Part shown: positions 38,197-46,713 of the stretch, piece after piece
Numbering within the stretch: position 1 is the stretch's first letter
Layout of the letters: each line of letters starts with the position of its first letter
DNA from: Aequorivita sp.
GTDB taxonomy: Bacteria > Bacteroidota > Bacteroidia > Flavobacteriales > Flavobacteriaceae
Reading direction: 5' to 3'
NCBI GenBank assembly: GCA_030690315.1
Contig: JAUYGY010000038.1
Span: forward strand, 17,755-81,754
DNA length: 64,000 nucleotides
Made by a program: the position numbers and the translations under genes
The notes under the pieces: model-generated
Told to the model about the DNA's origin: nothing
Database searches by the model: none
The model's input: only the letters and a program-made list of their open reading frames with translations

Positions 38197-38270
38197 CACC
38201 GCATTTTTTGGCGGTACGGTAAATTTACCTTTAATTTGTTACAAGACAAATACCAAAATTTACCACATTT

Positions 38271-39080
38271 ATGAACTTTACTATCCCTGGCCTCGAAGGT
38301 GGCTATTTTGGGGGCAAAGGTTCCAGCGGAGTACCACAACAGATAATTAACATTATCCCGCCGCATGAAACTTTGATTATCCCTTTCCTGGGCCATTGTG
38401 CCATTACCCGATGTATTAAACCCGCTAAGAAAACTTTATTAATTGAAAAGGACAGAATTGTTTTTTTGTACTGGATAAATAATTTTACTTCCGCTCATAT
38501 TGTCGATGGGGATTATAAGTGGAATGACTTTTCCGTTAGCTGCGGAAGTCATTTCCCCAATCTTCAAATTTACAATAAGTGTGGAATTGAATTTTTAGAA
38601 AACCTAAATCCATATTTTGAACGATTTAATCCTAATGAATCTAAAGTTTATCGCAAGTGTGTAGTTTACTGCGACCCCCCCTACCTTTTGGAAACGCGAA
38701 CTAGCGGGCCCAGGTACAAACATGAAATGACGGTTGAAGATCACGAGCGGTTTTTAAATGCCGTTACTAAAATTGATGCTCCGGTACTGGTTAGCCACTA
38801 CAAAAATGATATGTACGATAGCCATTTGAAGGGCTGGAATACCATTAGTTTTATGAGCCAATTACGGACCGGTAAACAAAGAAGGGAAACCGTTTATTTC
38901 AATTACGAAAAACCAACCGAGTTACACGATTACAGTTACTTTGGCAACAATTACCGCCAGCGTGAAAGCTATAAAAAAGCAGCTACAAATATGTTGGCAA
39001 AGTTTGAGCGAATGAAACCGCTGGAACGGAATTTTATACTAAACGAACTACAAAAAAGCGGTGTGATATCGCGGGTTTAA
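38271..39080 (+). CDS. D12-class DNA adenine methyltransferase
   Basis: 269 residues, Dam-like N6-adenine methylase. N-terminal SAM-binding part GGYFGGKGSSG and PFLGH, and the catalytic motif DPPY in VVYCDPPYLLETRTS. No restriction enzyme gene is adjacent, so it is a solitary methylase, which in phages serves to protect DNA or to regulate. Same strand as the integrase, 74 bases downstream. Confidence 0.92.
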   Translation: MNFTIPGLEGGYFGGKGSSGVPQQIINIIPPHETLIIPFLGHCAITRCIKPAKKTLLIEKDRIVFLYWINNFTSAHIVDGDYKWNDFSVSCGSHFPNLQIYNKCGIEFLENLNPYFERFNPNESKVYRKCVVYCDPPYLLETRTSGPRYKHEMTVEDHERFLNAVTKIDAPVLVSHYKNDMYDSHLKGWNTISFMSQLRTGKQRRETVYFNYEKPTELHDYSYFGNNYRQRESYKKAATNMLAKFERMKPLERNFILNELQKSGVISRV

Positions 39081-39090
39081 AATTAAAGTT

Positions 39091-39281
39091 ATGAAAATAA
39101 ACATCAACTGGTTTTGCTCTCTCTTTGGACACTCCTATTCCGCTGTTAGGCGATACCGAAACTGTAACATCAAGGGGCTTTTTACGTATATCGCGCAAGT
39201 AAATGTAAAATTTGCGGAAAAGAAAACCCGGATAAAAGCACCTGGAAAGGGGTAAACGGGTGGGATGGTAAAAGATATTAG
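39091..39281 (+). pseudogene. Frameshifted zinc-ribbon protein (DUF1660-like)
   Basis: The frame from ATG 39091 begins MKININWFCSLFGHSYS, then the natural continuation with CKICGKENPDKSTWKG and a stop at 39281 is in another frame. One missing base near 39168 (TGTAACAT) would restore a 63-residue protein with C...GH...CxxCG, the layout of small phage zinc-ribbon proteins. Compare the amber-broken relative at 55251-55397. A sequencing error is possible. Confidence 0.6.
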
Positions 39282-39345
39282 ATCCCGCACCAACAAAAAA
39301 GTAGATACTTTACGGAACGTACCACCGAAAAATACGATAGGATCT

Positions 39346-39387
39346 AGAATAAAAAAAGCAGCTCAACTTGGCCGCTTTTTTATTCTT
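39346..39387. terminator. Bidirectional terminator between convergent element modules
   Basis: AGAATAAAAAAAGC ... GCTTTTTTATTCT: near-perfect inverted repeat with A and T runs on both sides. Separates the integrase/methylase transcript from the end of the long minus-strand block. Confidence 0.85.
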
Positions 39388-39411
39388 CCGGATGCACCGG
39401 GTAAAAATTTG

Positions 39412-39600
39412 TTACTTGATCAACTCCGGCGCGTATTTTTCTAAAATAAACTTTGCCGCTGAAACTTTGGATTTAATCATATCCCCTTTGTTTCTGTAAC
39501 CTTCTGTTGTTTTATCAATTAAATTGCCACTTCCCCACACTTCCATGCCATGGTCGCCGTTTGGGTACTCTATTTCGATTACTCCATTTTTTTTTGCCAT
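39412..39600 (-). CDS. Small element protein, 62 residues
   Basis: MAKKNGVIEIEYPNGDHG..., no family recognised. Two bases from the stop of the polyvalent protein gene, last gene of the minus-strand block. Length and tight spacing support it as real; function unknown. Confidence 0.65.
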   Translation of the reverse strand: MAKKNGVIEIEYPNGDHGMEVWGSGNLIDKTTEGYRNKGDMIKSKVSAAKFILEKYAPELIK

Positions 39601-39602
39601 AA

Positions 39603-42600
39603 TTAATATACTTTAAAATTATACGTTGCCTCATTTTCTGCGGTGCTGGACAATACCTCGTTTTGTTGCGGTACTGCAGAAGTGTTTTCGCCTTCAATAA
39701 CCGTGCGCCCTTCATCAATGAAGTATTTTAATTTTTCAATTGGGATCGTGGTATAGCGGTTTTTGTCAAAGTATGCGTAATTGTCGTTAAAGCTGCCGGT
39801 TTTTACCATTTTTATCACAATATCGCCATCAAAAACAATTGAAGCGCCGCCTTTGGTTCTGCCTTCGGTAGTTTGTTGGAAAACAATAAAGAAAACCTTT
39901 CCGTTAAATTTTTTTCTAACATCTTCATCCAACCTAATTGTACCTATCATTGCAATTAACTTTTGCCAACTATCGGCAAAGATTGCATCGTAATTTTGCA
40001 CTATTTCTGCAAATTCGGCGTAACCATCAAAATGGCCCAGAGTATCAATGTTTTCCTGCGCCATCGCCGTTAGGTATTTATCCCTTTTTTCGGTAGCCAA
40101 ATTGCTGCTGGGGTGTTCTTCCAAACTTGCAAACAAACAACGATTTCCGGCAGTTGCAAAATCATTTAGATATTTATATAGGGCCGTGGTTTTACCCGCG
40201 CCCTGTTCGCCGTCCAAAGTAACAACAACGCTTCCAACGGGTTTTTTTTCTACCGCTTGCAAAAAACGTGCGGTTTCGCCATTAATGGCAAACATTGGAT
40301 TTTTTTGCGCCTGGTGTTTAATGGATAGTACTTTTGGGTGTTTCCCCGAAAGAAGCGGGCGGCAGTTTCCCCCGATACTGTTTTCGCCCGCTGTGGTTTT
40401 CGGTTCAATTATTCCATCAATTGGGCTTTTTAGGCCGCTTTTTGGCTTTTTTGTTACGGTTTTTCGCTTTCGTGGTGCGTTTTTTTTTGATTTCGCACCA
40501 TTTAGGCCATCAAAAAGCGCGTAGTTGTGCTTTTGGTTTCGCAAACTTTCCAAACGGTTTTTCACAGCGTTTATAAATTCTACGCCCAGGCTGGTTAAAT
40601 CAATTTCTTGGCTACTATCAAAATAAACATGGAAAGGCCCATCATTTTTTAATACTCCTATCACATAATCGCTTTCGCTCTCTACCGCGGTTTCTCCTTC
40701 GGATAGATCAACATTCTTAAATAAGTTGAAAAGTACGGTGGCTTTCATTGGTGAAACTTCCTTAAAATTGAATTTGTCCAATCTAAGAACGTCCGCAACG
40801 GCAGTTTGGACCGAAATACTTTTTGGCTTGTTGCTCTTTGGTTCCGGGTTCGCTTTTTCCAATTCCTCTTTTGAAAGTTTCTTTTTCGGAAGCTGCAAAA
40901 CAATTTCGGGAAAAAACAATAAATCTTTGCCGATCGTTACCGCATACATTGGATCGCCATGCGCAGATTTGCGGAGTTCCTTAACAATACCTTCGGTGCC
41001 GGGCTGGGTTTTTCCCCAACGTTTTGAAACTTGAACGGTTTGGCCTTTATCAAATTTGTGAAGTCCTTTTTTTTCTTCCTTGGCCAATACCACTTTTTTT
41101 TCAGTTGCTCGAGCATCTATTTTTTTGGAGGTGCTGGGAGTTTTGGAATACCAATCTAAATATTCTTCCCATGTTAATCCTTCGTTATCCGTGTTCCATT
41201 TTATCCTTAACTCCTTTCTAGCTTCCGGAGTAATTTTACTTCGCGCTAAATCATCCTTTTTTTGAAAATCTTTCAATCTTTCCGATCCGCTATCTTTTTT
41301 TTCGGCGGTGCCACCTGTCGAAGTTTTTTTATTTCCAGTAACATCACTATAAAAAAGTTCAAAAACTTGCTTCGGGTTCAGCTTTAAATCTTTGTTGTAT
41401 TTCTCGCGCAATACTTTTACAACGGTCGCGGGTACGTCCAGCAATAAAACTGCTTTGTAAGCTGCATCAAAATCCTTTGCTTTTTTGCAAATTTCGCGAA
41501 GGGTTTTTAAAGTAACTTTTGATCTTTGCAGCTTTCCGTCCTTTCCATATTTGTAGCCAGGATTAAGCCGGGAACAATTGTTTAGAGCCTGTTTTGCCAA
41601 ACCTTCGTGCCATGGAGCGGCAAGGGCGGCAACTTGCTTTTGATATGCGGGAACCCCTTTTTTATCCCTGTTTAAAATATAATCTGCGGCAGCTTGTGAG
41701 GCACTTGCAGCACGAAAATAGAAGCGATTATCTTCCGTCATACTATCAATTAGCTTGCTGTTCCAGCCTTTTAAATAAGCCGCGCTATTGTCTATAATGT
41801 GAAATAAAATCCCGCTTTCGGCGCACAGAAAAACGGCTCCCATTTCTGCCACCAATTCTTCTTTAGCATAATCCAATTTGCTCTTGATATTTCCTAGGGT
41901 TATGCCTGGGCGGGAAAGTCTTTTTTTGTGGCCTGTGCTGTGTACTAATTCGTGAAAAAAAGTGCTGTAATATTCTTGTTCGCTTCGGAATTTTTCAATA
42001 GGTGGTATTAAAATACTGTCCGTTTGTGGATAATATGCGGGCTGGTTTCCTCCAAATTTTATTGCTGGCGGATTAGGAATTGAAGCTAAAATAGCCTCGG
42101 CAATTTCAATTTTTTCTTTAGTTGTCTTGCTGGCGTTTTCGTTTTTTGGTAGTTTTCCCCACTCTATTCCGGTAACATCTTCGCCGTTAAAGACATTATA
42201 ATATTTCAAAATTGGAATATAGCTATTTGCCAGACGTTCCACCGTCCAACCACCACGCTTCAATATTTGCAACTGGCTTTTGTTTTTATTGATCCAGGCA
42301 ATGAATTTTTTTTGATCGTAGGTTGAAAACTCTAATTTACTTCCGCTTGGCAGAGTTTCTGAATGTGAGTAAAGCCGTGTAAAATAAACCACACGGGAAC
42401 CCTTGGCACCTGCTTTTAATTTTCCTCCAAACTTTTCAATTTGCTTGAAAGTTAGAAAATAGGGGTTTTCTGAAATTCGAGAAACTAAATAAGGTTCGCC
42501 GTTTTTGTCATATTCTACTTTAAAATTCAAAAGGAAAAAATTAACGCCGCGGTACCCTTTTTTACTTTCGTAATTAATGGCTTGCTTTCCTTCGGAGAAT

Positions 42601-42971
42601 GCAGTTTTTTCCCATGTCATTTCCCATGGCAAGCTACCTACGTTTTTTATGGTGTTAATCATCAAATCCGTGATAAATTGGTATATATCATCGGGAGAAA
42701 CGGCTTTATTTAATCCCGTAAATTCCTCCGGGGTAATATAATGCGGTACATGATCAATTCCCGGAAGATCGCAAGCGGGTATTTCTTCCAGGGCCAGCGG
42801 ACCGGGATTGAAAACCACAATTTCATATTTTTCTGCTTCTTTCAGCGCGGTTGCCAAACGGCTGGCAAGGGCTTGTTGCCCTTCCGCTCCTGCTAAAACT
42901 AGGATTTTTTTAACTTCTTTTTTGTCAACGGTGCCGGAAAGTCCGTTAAATCTTTTTATTGCTTCGCTCAT
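39603..42971 (-). CDS. Polyvalent protein: ArdC, metallopeptidase and RecA-like domains
   Basis: 1122 residues from ATG 42971 (MSEAIKRFNGLSGT). Domains: an unknown N-terminal part (1-100); ArdC-like antirestriction domain (about 100-250, PWEMTWEK...KKGYRGVNFFLLN); a zincin metallopeptidase (about 310-450) with HELVHSTGH and the downstream Glu of YAKEELVAEMGA; a long charged linker with a small SH3-like segment; and a C-terminal RecA/KaiC-like ATPase with Walker A GEQGAGKTT near residue 900 and FASLEEHP. Polyvalent proteins of this type enter recipient cells with phage or plasmid DNA. The ATPase fusion is unusual. Confidence 0.9.
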   Translation of the reverse strand: MSEAIKRFNGLSGTVDKKEVKKILVLAGAEGQQALASRLATALKEAEKYEIVVFNPGPLALEEIPACDLPGIDHVPHYITPEEFTGLNKAVSPDDIYQFITDLMINTIKNVGSLPWEMTWEKTAFSEGKQAINYESKKGYRGVNFFLLNFKVEYDKNGEPYLVSRISENPYFLTFKQIEKFGGKLKAGAKGSRVVYFTRLYSHSETLPSGSKLEFSTYDQKKFIAWINKNKSQLQILKRGGWTVERLANSYIPILKYYNVFNGEDVTGIEWGKLPKNENASKTTKEKIEIAEAILASIPNPPAIKFGGNQPAYYPQTDSILIPPIEKFRSEQEYYSTFFHELVHSTGHKKRLSRPGITLGNIKSKLDYAKEELVAEMGAVFLCAESGILFHIIDNSAAYLKGWNSKLIDSMTEDNRFYFRAASASQAAADYILNRDKKGVPAYQKQVAALAAPWHEGLAKQALNNCSRLNPGYKYGKDGKLQRSKVTLKTLREICKKAKDFDAAYKAVLLLDVPATVVKVLREKYNKDLKLNPKQVFELFYSDVTGNKKTSTGGTAEKKDSGSERLKDFQKKDDLARSKITPEARKELRIKWNTDNEGLTWEEYLDWYSKTPSTSKKIDARATEKKVVLAKEEKKGLHKFDKGQTVQVSKRWGKTQPGTEGIVKELRKSAHGDPMYAVTIGKDLLFFPEIVLQLPKKKLSKEELEKANPEPKSNKPKSISVQTAVADVLRLDKFNFKEVSPMKATVLFNLFKNVDLSEGETAVESESDYVIGVLKNDGPFHVYFDSSQEIDLTSLGVEFINAVKNRLESLRNQKHNYALFDGLNGAKSKKNAPRKRKTVTKKPKSGLKSPIDGIIEPKTTAGENSIGGNCRPLLSGKHPKVLSIKHQAQKNPMFAINGETARFLQAVEKKPVGSVVVTLDGEQGAGKTTALYKYLNDFATAGNRCLFASLEEHPSSNLATEKRDKYLTAMAQENIDTLGHFDGYAEFAEIVQNYDAIFADSWQKLIAMIGTIRLDEDVRKKFNGKVFFIVFQQTTEGRTKGGASIVFDGDIVIKMVKTGSFNDNYAYFDKNRYTTIPIEKLKYFIDEGRTVIEGENTSAVPQQNEVLSSTAENEATYNFKVY

Positions 42972-42981
42972 ATTGTGGGGG

Positions 42982-43503
42982 TTATGAAGATTTCTTTTTG
43001 TCTTTTTTAAATGCCAGCATTCCCACAACCAATAATGCCAGGAATAACCCGCCCATCATCAACGCTTTTTTATTTGCATCTACTTGGGTGGTGGCTGGTA
43101 GGGTTGGCCCTTCTGTGGTTCCGCCTCCATTTCCTGCTGAAGTACCACCGTTTCCGCTGGTGCGTTTGTCCATTCGCCCGGCGCTGGGAGAAAGGGAATA
43201 GTAAACTTGGTTGCCATTCAATAGCCAAATGGTGCCGTTGTAAACTGCGCCCTGGGAAATGAGATTTTCAAAGGCCGCTTTTATCTGGTCGGCACTTTTG
43301 CCGCTCACGCTAATAATTGCAGCTTTGCCGCTTTGGTGTTCCGGGCTTTTTGTGGAAATGCCCAAAACTATTTTTACCGGTGCATTAAAGTAATCGCGCA
43401 AAAATTGAAGTTGGCGGGCCAGCAAAACCAAATTTACTTGCACTCCGGGCGTAACGCTACCGCTGGCAAATTCTGAAAGTTGAAAGTTTTTTGATAGTTG
43501 CAT
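42982..43503 (-). CDS. M15-like domain with C-terminal membrane anchor, active site degenerate
   Basis: 173 residues. The N-terminal 80 resemble phage M15A peptidoglycan peptidases (KNFQLSEFASG, SPEHQSGKAA), but the zinc Asp of the H-x6-D motif is Ile63 and the later His is absent. A Gly/Thr-rich linker (about 105-140) leads to a membrane helix (ALMMGGLFLALLVVGMLAF) and the tail KKDKKKSS. Probably a structural peptidoglycan-binding virion protein rather than an enzyme. Confidence 0.75.
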   Translation of the reverse strand: MQLSKNFQLSEFASGSVTPGVQVNLVLLARQLQFLRDYFNAPVKIVLGISTKSPEHQSGKAAIISVSGKSADQIKAAFENLISQGAVYNGTIWLLNGNQVYYSLSPSAGRMDKRTSGNGGTSAGNGGGTTEGPTLPATTQVDANKKALMMGGLFLALLVVGMLAFKKDKKKSS

Positions 43504-43518
43504 GGCTTCAATTTTAGG

Positions 43519-44013
43519 TTATGAAAAAAATGGCGTTGGATCAACTAATACGCCGTTTAGGTACAATTCAAAATGAACATGAATCGTCATTGGCTTAGAA
43601 TAACGCTTGGCGATATTTGCAGCTTCACAAACGGCTTCACCTTTCTTTAGCAATGTGCCAACGGGTTTAATGTTTTTTACATACATTATTTTAGCTTTGA
43701 AGGCTTCAAAACCGTTCATTCCCTGTATTTCTACTAGTTCGTAATTTGTATCACCAGCATAGGGGTAGCCGTGGCGCGTAACCTTGCAATCAAACGGTAC
43801 TTTTATTGCTTGGCCTTCGGTTACTATAAAATCTACGCCGTTGTGACCGCGCTCACCTCTTGATGCTCCAAAATGACCGCAGCCGGAAGCATCACATTTT
43901 CTAATGGAATTGTCGGCGTTTATGGCTCCGAATGATTTTGAATTGTTTGTTGCACTCATTTTTCTAAATGTTATGAATAAAAGTCCAAAGAATATCAGTT
44001 TTTTAAAGTCCAT
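43519..44013 (-). CDS. M23 family peptidoglycan endopeptidase
   Basis: 164 residues. N-terminal hydrophobic segment (about 4-17), then a LytM/M23 domain with both zinc motifs: H57-x3-D61 in HNGVDF and H145-x-H147 in HVHFEL. A zinc endopeptidase for cross-links in peptidoglycan, for entry or lysis. Three bases from its upstream neighbour; part of a run of wall-active genes. Confidence 0.88.
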   Translation of the reverse strand: MDFKKLIFFGLLFITFRKMSATNNSKSFGAINADNSIRKCDASGCGHFGASRGERGHNGVDFIVTEGQAIKVPFDCKVTRHGYPYAGDTNYELVEIQGMNGFEAFKAKIMYVKNIKPVGTLLKKGEAVCEAANIAKRYSKPMTIHVHFELYLNGVLVDPTPFFS

Positions 44014-44015
44014 CG

Positions 44016-44468
44016 CTAAACGGTTATAATTTGTCCGGCGGCTTCCAGTTCAATTGTGGTGTTTACGTTTTTCACGTTGTTAAGATCGCCCAGGGCTTCC
44101 ACTACGTAAGCGGTATTAATTACTGTGGGAATATTATTAATGCGCTGCGATCCGCCAGCGGGAATATTAAGCGAAGTTGCTCCGGGTGTTGAATATCCAA
44201 TTAATGTGCCTTTTGTACTGTAAAGATTTACCCTTTTTAGTGTTACAAGGCCGTTGGTGTTTATGTCAATGGGCGCGGTTCCGGTGTTTGTTACCAGCAC
44301 ATCTATTTCCAAAGAAAACTGCGAAATGCCAGGCTTTAAGTTTCGCGCAGAAACTACTTTAGTTTTTAAACTATTATAGGCAGCAACCGCCGCTTTTCCT
44401 TTTGTGAAGAAATAATAAAGGCCGTAGCCAATTCCTGCGTAAATAGCTAGTTTTTTCATTTTATCCAA
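44016..44468 (-). CDS. Membrane-anchored LEA14-like beta protein
   Basis: 150 residues: an N-terminal membrane helix (about 5-22, KLAIYAGIGYGLYYFFTKG) and a beta-rich domain with ISQFSLEIDVLVTNTGTAPIDI and SLNIPAGGSQRI, resembling LEA14/WHy-like domains. Starts inside the end of the spanin-like gene (13-base overlap). Likely a virion or envelope protein; no precise function. Confidence 0.7.
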   Translation of the reverse strand: MDKMKKLAIYAGIGYGLYYFFTKGKAAVAAYNSLKTKVVSARNLKPGISQFSLEIDVLVTNTGTAPIDINTNGLVTLKRVNLYSTKGTLIGYSTPGATSLNIPAGGSQRINNIPTVINTAYVVEALGDLNNVKNVNTTIELEAAGQIITV

Positions 44469-45052
44469 TTTTTAGGGTTCCAGCTTTTGAAGTAAAGCCG
44501 TAGCGCAATAATCACAATTATTAAAAATCCTAAAACATAAAGCCAAATTGAAGCGCGGGAAGTTTCGGTTTCGCCGGCTTTGGTTTTTAATTTTTTATTG
44601 CTTTTGCTTTTGTCTGAAGTATCAATTTTTAGATTGGTGTTGTTGTTAGTTTCACAATACGCCGCGGTGGTATCTTTGGTTTCGGTGGCCGTGTGTTGGT
44701 TTTTGGAATTTACGTTTTTAAAGTTGTTGAAGGTTTCCCGAATTTTTCCGCCCGTGGTGTCAATTTCCCTGTATGCGGGTTTTGTTGGGTCGGCAATATC
44801 TCCGGTAAAATCGGAAAGGTTTATTTCAAGTTTGCCGGTTTTAAGTGTGTTTAACTTTTCTATTCGTTTTGCCTGGTCTATCAAAACCAAACTTTTCATT
44901 TGGTGTCCTTCCACTTGCTCAATATAAACTTTGCTCTTTTTTGCCTTATTGCGACTAACGCAGCTGCATTGCATCATTAATGCAGAAACCAACAAAGCCG
45001 CCATCATGGCGACTATAATTTTTTTGTTGGTGCTGTGCGAAAAACTTAACAT
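44456..45052 (-). CDS. Candidate unimolecular spanin
   Basis: 198 residues: N-terminal signal with a lipobox-like SALMMQC (Cys29), a hydrophilic stretch of about 135 residues, and a C-terminal membrane helix (WLYVLGFLIIVIIALRLYF, about 170-188) with a basic tail. Lipid anchor in the outer membrane plus helix in the inner membrane is the u-spanin layout used to fuse membranes at the last step of lysis. Overlaps the holin-like gene by 7 bases. Inferred from topology only. Confidence 0.5.
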   Translation of the reverse strand: MLSFSHSTNKKIIVAMMAALLVSALMMQCSCVSRNKAKKSKVYIEQVEGHQMKSLVLIDQAKRIEKLNTLKTGKLEINLSDFTGDIADPTKPAYREIDTTGGKIRETFNNFKNVNSKNQHTATETKDTTAAYCETNNNTNLKIDTSDKSKSNKKLKTKAGETETSRASIWLYVLGFLIIVIIALRLYFKSWNPKNWIK

Positions 45053-45420
45053 TCGTTTGGTTTTTGGTTTGGGCTGGGGGTTACATTTATGCCGCTTTCA
45101 CGTTCAAAAATTCGTATCAGTTCCATTGTTTCGTGATCGCCTTGGTTTTTCAGTTTCATCATCGGTATTACTACCGAAACTATTGTGGAAACTTTTTTTA
45201 GTTGGTCGCGGGTTTCATAGAGTTCTTTTTTTACGGTTTGTAATTCGGTTTGGGTTGCTTCCAGTTTCTCGAAAATTTTGCTGTATTTCTTTTCGCGAAT
45301 GGCTTTCCAGTTTTCAACAAGTTTTGGAATGCCTATTGCCGTTACCACTAAACTAATTCCGCCTAAAATTGCCGCAATGGTGTTTCCGTTTAAGGTTTCG
45401 GGGTCTGTGTATTGGGGCAT
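45046..45420 (-). CDS. One-helix coiled-coil protein, holin-like position
   Basis: 124 residues: membrane helix at about 13-33 (TIAAILGGISLVVTAIGI), then a charged coiled coil (about 40-85). Stop overlaps the spanin-like gene. Topology and position in the lysis run allow a holin or holin regulator; no family is recognised. Confidence 0.6.
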   Translation of the reverse strand: MPQYTDPETLNGNTIAAILGGISLVVTAIGIPKLVENWKAIREKKYSKIFEKLEATQTELQTVKKELYETRDQLKKVSTIVSVVIPMMKLKNQGDHETMELIRIFERESGINVTPSPNQKPNEC

Positions 45421-45474
45421 AGTGGGGCAAGGGTTTAGGTTGTTAATTTTCTTTCTTTTCTTCCCGCGACCACT

Positions 45475-46590
45475 TTATACAAGTACCCCACCTGTTACTG
45501 TTACTCCGGCATCAAATGAATTGGCGGTATAAGTGCAGCCTCCGGGAAGGGTTACGGCGGTAAATAAATTATCATAAAATGCGTAACTTCCAATACTTGT
45601 AACCGTGCTTGGTATTGTTAAACTTGTAAGTTGATTACTTAGAAAAGTCTGCGCATCTATTGTTGATAATCCTTCAATAAGTGTTAATGTTGATATTTGA
45701 TTATTGGAAAAAGCGTTATTTCCAATACTTGTAATTGTGCTTGGTATTGTTAAACTTGTAATTGCGTTACTGTCAAACGCATATTCGCTTATCGTCAATA
45801 ATCCTTCATTAAGTGTTAATGTTGATATTTGATTATTGGAAAAAGCGTAACTTCCAATACTTGTAACTGTGCTTGGAGTTATCAAAATTGTAATTGCGCT
45901 ACTGTCAAACGCATTTGCGCCTATCGTTAATAATCCTTCATTGAGCGTTAGACTTGTGAGTAGTGAGCTTAGATAAAAAGCACTTGCGCCAACATTTGTT
46001 AGTGTACTTGGCAATATTAAAGCTGTAAATAAATTTCCAGCAAAACCATTAATTTCAGTAATTGTGCTTGGTATTGTTAAACTTGTAAGTAAATTATAAG
46101 CAAAGGCATCTATACCGATTGTTAACAATCCTTCATTAAGTGTTAATGTTGATATTTGATTATTGGAAAAAGCGTTACTTCCAATACTTGTAACTGTGCT
46201 TGGAGTGATCAAACTTGTAATTGCGTTACTGTCAAACGCATATTCGCTTATCGTCAATAATCCTTCATTAAGTGTTAATGTTGATATTTGATTATAGGAA
46301 AAAGCGTATTCGCCTATCGTCAATAATCCTTCATTAGTAATTACTTCCGTTAAAGCCTTGTTTTCAAAAGCATTATTAGCAACAGAAGTAATGTTTTCGG
46401 GGAAAGTAATTGATTTTCCTATTCCTATAGCAATTCCCGCCCCATCATCATTAAATAACTCTTTTACCTCGAAACTCAAAGCGGGCAGAAAACCCCTTAA
46501 AGCCAGCCCCACACGCTCTTTAGTGTTTGCGCCAACTACGGTTTCGTTTTCAATTTCAATAATCTTTGCTAATATTGTTGCTAAACTCAT
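45475..46590 (-). CDS. BspA-type LRR fibre-like protein
   Basis: 371 residues. The N-terminal 60 (EIENETVVGANTKERVG) resemble the adaptor ends of Bacteroidota phage fibre proteins; the rest is a run of about twelve BspA-like (LRR_5) repeats of 22-23 residues with the core LTIGEYAFSYNQISTLTLNEG. Such repeats bind surfaces in bacteria; here a host-recognition role is likely. The repeats are near identical at DNA level (132-bp units), so copy number could change by recombination. Confidence 0.82.
   Translation of the reverse strand: MSLATILAKIIEIENETVVGANTKERVGLALRGFLPALSFEVKELFNDDGAGIAIGIGKSITFPENITSVANNAFENKALTEVITNEGLLTIGEYAFSYNQISTLTLNEGLLTISEYAFDSNAITSLITPSTVTSIGSNAFSNNQISTLTLNEGLLTIGIDAFAYNLLTSLTIPSTITEINGFAGNLFTALILPSTLTNVGASAFYLSSLLTSLTLNEGLLTIGANAFDSSAITILITPSTVTSIGSYAFSNNQISTLTLNEGLLTISEYAFDSNAITSLTIPSTITSIGNNAFSNNQISTLTLIEGLSTIDAQTFLSNQLTSLTIPSTVTSIGSYAFYDNLFTAVTLPGGCTYTANSFDAGVTVTGGVLV
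45681..46306 (-). repeat. 132-bp repeat units in the LRR gene
   Basis: A segment of about 35 bases beginning GTGTTAATGTTGATATTTGA recurs at 45681, 45813, 46140 and 46272 with at most one mismatch. The spacing is 132 bp within each pair, equal to two LRR units (44 residues). Confidence 0.88.
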
Positions 46591-46611
46591 TTTTTTTATT
46601 TTAAAAATTAA

Positions 46612-46701
46612 TTATTCAAATTCCTCGCTAAATGTATCATCAAAAATCCCCTCCACCGGTTCGGGTGTTGGGCAACAAGGGTTTTTTACTAATCCTAACA
46701 T
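46612..46701 (-). CDS. Possible 29-residue peptide
   Basis: Frame MLGLVKNPCCPTPEP... with an acidic end (DDTFSEEFE), filling the gap between the GH108 and LRR genes on the same strand. CC and Pro/Glu-rich composition is protein-like, but the length gives little statistical support. Confidence 0.4.
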   Translation of the reverse strand: MLGLVKNPCCPTPEPVEGIFDDTFSEEFE

Positions 46702-46713
46702 GTCAATCTTTGT

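Noticed and set aside
45681..46306. CRISPR array
   Set aside because: The 132-bp spaced repeats are in-frame LRR coding sequence; no repeat-spacer structure or cas genes.
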